Of a stretch of DNA of 64,000 nucleotides, positions 59,946 to 64,000 are shown in pieces. The translations under genes were made by a program, and so were the position numbers. Source of the stretch: Hyalella azteca (Eukaryota; Arthropoda; Malacostraca; Amphipoda; Hyalellidae); the NCBI RefSeq assembly GCF_000764305.2, contig NW_025934863.1, positions 64,431 through 128,430 on the forward strand, in the 5' to 3' direction. The notes under the pieces are model-generated. The model did no database searches and was not told the origin of the DNA. It saw nothing but the letters and a program-made list of their open reading frames with translations. How positions within the stretch are numbered: position 1 is the stretch's first letter; every line of letters begins with the position of its first letter.

Positions 59946-61177
59946 CGAGTGAAATAATTACTTGTAAAGCTAAATTCTATTGAAAGTGAATTTGAAAATT
60001 GCTTTTCAGTTCAGTAAATCTGAGATCGTACACACTCAACAAGTGAAGATAGAGAGTGCCTGCACTCCTGCAACATATGATAGGATAAATGAAATAAGAT
60101 TTATACGATGATCAAGTCATGATCCTTCAACAGCTCTTTGTTTTATCTAGGTAATTCCCGCTACTACGTTTTTACCACCCTACACTGCATATGCAGTTAA
60201 TTAAACTGCCGCACATAAACTCCAAAATATGGGCAAGGCTTTGAGCAAATAGAGATATTATTTTCGTCCTTATGTGAGTGAGTATCTAGACTCAGTTTTA
60301 CCAGGCGAAGGGCGAATCAAGGCTACGTCCGCTAGATTAAGAATCGTGCAGAGGCGCTAGAAAGGTGTCACGATTGTAACAATTACCCATTCAATTTTCT
60401 GAATGTGCTAGTAGTGGAATGCTTCAGCAAGGTGCTGGTTAAGAAAGCTCAGTGTACAGGATGAGAGACACTGAGAATTACCAAGATTTTCCCTCTGATG
60501 ACTTTGAAGAGATGGATGCTGTTTAGCAGCACCCTCCTTTGAGGTAAATAATTTCTTTAAAAATAGTAATTTCACTGATATATTTTGATTAAAATACATC
60601 TTCGGTCAGGAGATATTTAACTTCCTGTTTCCCTATAATATATGATGTCATGTTGAGTTCTTTTTTGTTTGAACGAACTTAAAATTTTCATCGGCGAGGA
60701 AAATGCCGGCATAAGAGATTCGATTAATTACAGCCTAAGTCATAAAACCAATTTGTGTTTGGTTTTATTATGTTGAAAATATTCAGTCACAGACCAGCAC
60801 CAATTGATTTTCAACGTATTCCAATTAATAAACGAATCATTAAAATGAAAATCATCGCAACGAACAATCCCAATCCATTGACATCAGTTAACAGATGTGC
60901 AAGAGATTGAGTATATTCAACGTATATAAGTATATTAAGTATATTCAATTAAGCATTCTCAACGTATTCAACGTTGAGTTTAAGCTAAAAACAACAACTG
61001 AAAATTTTAAATTTTTGCAGTAAATAAAAAATTATCGAATTACCAGCACCGTGTTTTAGTTGTGAAATTTAATGTTCAAGAATTATTGGTAAGATTTTGG
61101 TCATAAGATTATACGCCATTTTCAGTCGCAAATAAAAAAAAAATACTAGGTACTTCTTATGCACGAGTAAACCCACA
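59946..61177. other. Noncoding stretch
   Basis: No gene is recognised. A loose repeat of GTATATTCAACGTAT and AAGTATATT words lies at about 60910-60975. Confidence 0.45.
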
Positions 61178-61344
61178 CTTTTTAACGCATTTTCTCATTT
61201 ATGGAAAAAATGCACTATTGTGCTCGCCATGTTCATCCGTCCGTCTGTCTGTCCGTCTGTCCGTCCGTCTGTCCGTGACCTCAAGTTTTCGTCGACGAGA
61301 AAATGCGCTCTCTGTCACTCACTGCAGCGAGTTATATTTTTCAG
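61178..61344 (-). repeat. Interspersed repeat with GGACGGACAGAC core, copy 2
   Basis: This is a minus-strand copy of the repeat at 41370-41516. It shows, on the plus strand, AAATGCACTATTGTGCTCGC, a longer run of CCGTCTGT/CCGTCCGT, TTTTCGTCGACGAGAAAA, CTCACTGCAGCGAG and TTATATTTTTCAG. The simple-sequence core is expanded relative to copy 1. The rest aligns closely. Confidence 0.85.
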
Positions 61345-64000
61345 TTTTGATTAGCAAGTAACAAGCACAATATCCTCTCAATAGCGCTGCCTCCTATCAG
61401 GCAAGCACAGCTGTTTGTTCAATTCCTGGCAATATTTTGGCAATTTTTAAGGGCCATTTGGCGGCATGAATGCAGCGGCGCGATTTTTCGTGGGAATTAT
61501 ACCTCGATTGTCGGATATTTCCCTTGCTGTGGCGGTCGTTTAGGAGTTCATTTTTTCGGAGCTCAACGCGAACTTTTGGGAAGAGTGGCGTTGTCACGAG
61601 TTGATTGGTTATGACGTTTATATCTACAGGCTACACGGCATTCTAAAGGAAGATGGAACTTTACGGCACTCTCGCTGATTTTAATGGACACACGGACACG
61701 CGTGATTTCTTTTTATGTTTACAGCAGTCAATGAATGAGCTGAAGCTCGCGTTAGGTATTTGTGGTAGGAATAAATATAAGGCTTAGGGATCTATTATAA
61801 GGGAATTCACGAGCATTGAAGCTGTAATTGAACTAGAGTGAGAACGTGAAAGTTATGCACATACCGAAGTGATATCTGAACGGTCACACGAAATTAACTC
61901 GAAAAAAACGAGAAATTGATATATATTTTATCTCTAATTTCGTGATAATTCTTTAATAATTCAACACGCATAACTTCTATATTTTCCAGGAGTTTAAATA
62001 CAAGGTATACATGTATAATTATCTAGTAAAAGTATTAGATAATTTGATAGGTGAATTTTGTACGAATACCACACACGAGTCCTAGTTATTCATTGCCGTC
62101 TCGCTTAATCAAGCGTCTATTAATTGGTATATTGATTATGTAAAGGCAATAAATTTGAATTGAATTAATAATTATTTCAAAGGAAATCAGTTAAACAAAA
62201 TATTTTTGGATTAAGCTTATTTCGATAAACGAACTGCACGACCGAATGAAACCTTGACAGTCGTTTTTATGAGAGAATTAATGATAAAATGGAAATAAAT
62301 TGGAACAATATTCGGTTGTACTAGACAATACATCACAATGTAGTAAGATCTTTTATTTTTTTGTTGCGGGCATCAATGTACAAACTACGCTTTAGAATTA
62401 GTTATCGATTCATCTTACGAGGCTCCAACAAATAATCAATTAGTATGTAAATTTCATAGACAGATATTACATAATTAGTCCAATCGTCTTGTGAGACCGA
62501 AGAAGTTAAGCAAATGGCAAAAATAAATAATTGTTCAGTTATTCAAAATAAAGTCATATTTTATGTATTACATCTACTCCGAGGCCAACGTGGCACTCTT
62601 AATAACAAATTTGAAGCTAATTTATCGATACAGTCAGAGAAATCTTTTGAATTTCAATTTCATGCAGGCGCTTACGAGCCACAAATGTTTTCAATTTCAT
62701 ACAGGCACTTGCGAGTGTATCATTTCATCTTGACGAAACCTCAGTTTCAAGCAGAGCAGCAGGTTGAGCAAGGCATCTCTAATCTGCTATGATAACAAGT
62801 TAACTGACGGATTATTTCAAGTGCACAGAAGGCAGGCAAAGACTGCAGCTTATTTCTGCTATGTTTGGTCAGCTGGAAACAGACTCTTGCCTCTCCAGGC
62901 GGCGATTTGCAAGCTCCCAAAAAGTGGTTTTTGTTTGTCTGCTAAACAATCTACGACAGGGATGATTCAAAACTGGGAAAGGTGATTTTCCAGGATAATC
63001 ATTGATGCTCATTGAAGAATACGAATTGATTTTTTCTAATGAATCTGTCGGTAACACATGCTTCCATTATAAAATGTTGAACAATGTTGCATGAAAAGGA
63101 ATAGAAGAATAGAGGAATATGAATAGAGTGAAAGAAAAGTTCCAATTTGTGGATTGAAACTACTTGCCATTGGGCTACCACGATTTTCCGAACAGAATTT
63201 TCAGAATCCAATCAGTGTAAGATTTCCGACAATCGAGCAATCAGCAACAGTGCCTGCGTGAGACTTTACTACCGATAACTCATATCCAATAAGCGATCCT
63301 TAGAATGAAGTTGCGTTACTTCCTATTTGTTCAATCATAATATTGGACCACCGAATATTTTACTTCCGAGCCGCAATATAAGGAAGACATAAAATACGCA
63401 TATATATACAACTGTATATAGCAACGCCGGCATCTGCGTTGTCTGATGTTACCGCGCTCATGCTCGGGAGAGGCTATTGTGACTTAGGAGGGAGCTAACC
63501 AAGACTGCATTAACGCCAACGGAAAGTTGAGTCGTAAAGGAGCTCTTCCAAAGGAGTTCAGATGCATTTAATGATCTATAAAAGGTCCATGCCCTGAAGA
63601 GCTTGCGCTTACCAGACAAAGCGTACGGAAGAAGATTGCACGTAACCTCGCCAAAACCTGACCGAACGAACGTGAGACGCGCAAGATCCTCTGGGACTCT
63701 CTCTTAATATGCCTTTGAGCAACGATTGAGTCACAAAATTTATGAATCTAGTTCAGAGAAACTGTTTATTTTCTACTGGCACCTGAGCGTACCTTCAGAA
63801 TTGTACGGAAACTGGAATAGAAATCGACTTCATGAAACGATCAAGTAAAGTCTTACAAGAGGATTATATTGAATTTGTTAAGCAAGAGACTTATCACGAA
63901 AAAAAATCAATTTGCGTTAATTATGCGATGAAAAATTGAATCAAATACAAAAAATTCATAAATCACTCAATTTAGGAAACATCCATTTGAATTATGAGTC
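61345..64000. other. Noncoding stretch to window end
   Basis: No gene is firmly recognised. A 37-base direct duplication with TTTCAATTTCATGCAGGCGC lies at 62652-62716, inside a 92-codon ATG frame (62514-62792). Because 37 is not a multiple of three, the copies are read in different frames, so that frame is unlikely to be real. A strong TATA-like TATAAAAG stands at 63577-63584 in a GC-balanced block (63.42-63.72 kb) and could be a core promoter for a transcript continuing beyond the window. No coding start follows it here. Confidence 0.4.

Noticed and set aside
62514..62985. 92-codon ATG frame and an overlapping 73-codon frame
   Set aside because: A 37-base duplication inside the first is read in two frames, and the second opens at TTG. 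No motif.

Overview
The window looks like animal nuclear DNA, most likely from an arthropod, though the sequence alone does not fix the species. It is AT-rich, at roughly a third G+C by eye. No operon-like gene packing is visible, there are many unrelated tandem arrays, and the transposon remnants are of animal type: a Penelope-like GIY-YIG endonuclease, a TA-flanked Tc1/mariner-type MITE and a decayed LINE-like stretch. It is a gene-poor region, either intergenic or inside a large intron. No long conserved protein-coding gene could be identified. Most long open frames lie in tandem arrays whose unit length keeps the frame open.

Layout. 0.9-2.6 kb: two 3' ends of a Penelope-like element in inverted orientation, inside a roughly 24-bp array, with a single N exactly at the junction. 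6.5-7.2 kb: 26-bp array. 8.9 kb: degenerate palindromic element. 12.36-12.62 kb: candidate two-exon gene for a small secreted peptide. 14.5-15.8 kb: inverted pair of a dispersed repeat. 19.9 and 20.9 kb: a direct repeat pair. 28.9-29.7 kb: 21-bp array and degenerate neighbours. 32.7-33.4 kb: 61-bp array, a GC-rich island and a roughly 83-bp degenerate repeat. 35.0 kb: perfect 27-bp-arm palindrome. 38.1-38.6 kb: an assembly artefact, in which a sequencing-library junction adapter and a displaced 176-bp copy of 30.5-kb DNA sit between two truncated minisatellites. 41.4 and 61.2 kb: inverted copies of one interspersed repeat. 42.1-42.85 kb: 33-bp array running up to a TATA box and a short ORF with a good start context. 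46.7 kb: trinucleotide microsatellite. 47.0 kb: MITE. 51.4 kb: AT microsatellite. 52.3-53.6 kb: roughly 82-bp array. 55.5 kb: decayed LINE-like fragment. 57.1-57.4 kb: 142-bp tandem duplication. 58.7 kb: short ORF with a signal-like start. 59.86 kb: palindrome cluster.

Main conclusions. The firmest result is technical. Positions 38261-38298 are a complete Tn5 mosaic-end junction adapter (Nextera mate-pair type), and the 176 bases after it belong at 30469-30644. This implies a mate-pair fragment of about 7.8 kb and a falsely closed gap. The single N at 1829 probably marks a second, similar closure inside the Penelope-like elements. The best biological leads are the secreted-peptide candidate at 12.36 kb, the small gene candidate at 42.64 kb and the MITE at 47.0 kb. 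I found no convincing new multi-gene system, and no RNA genes or CRISPR arrays.
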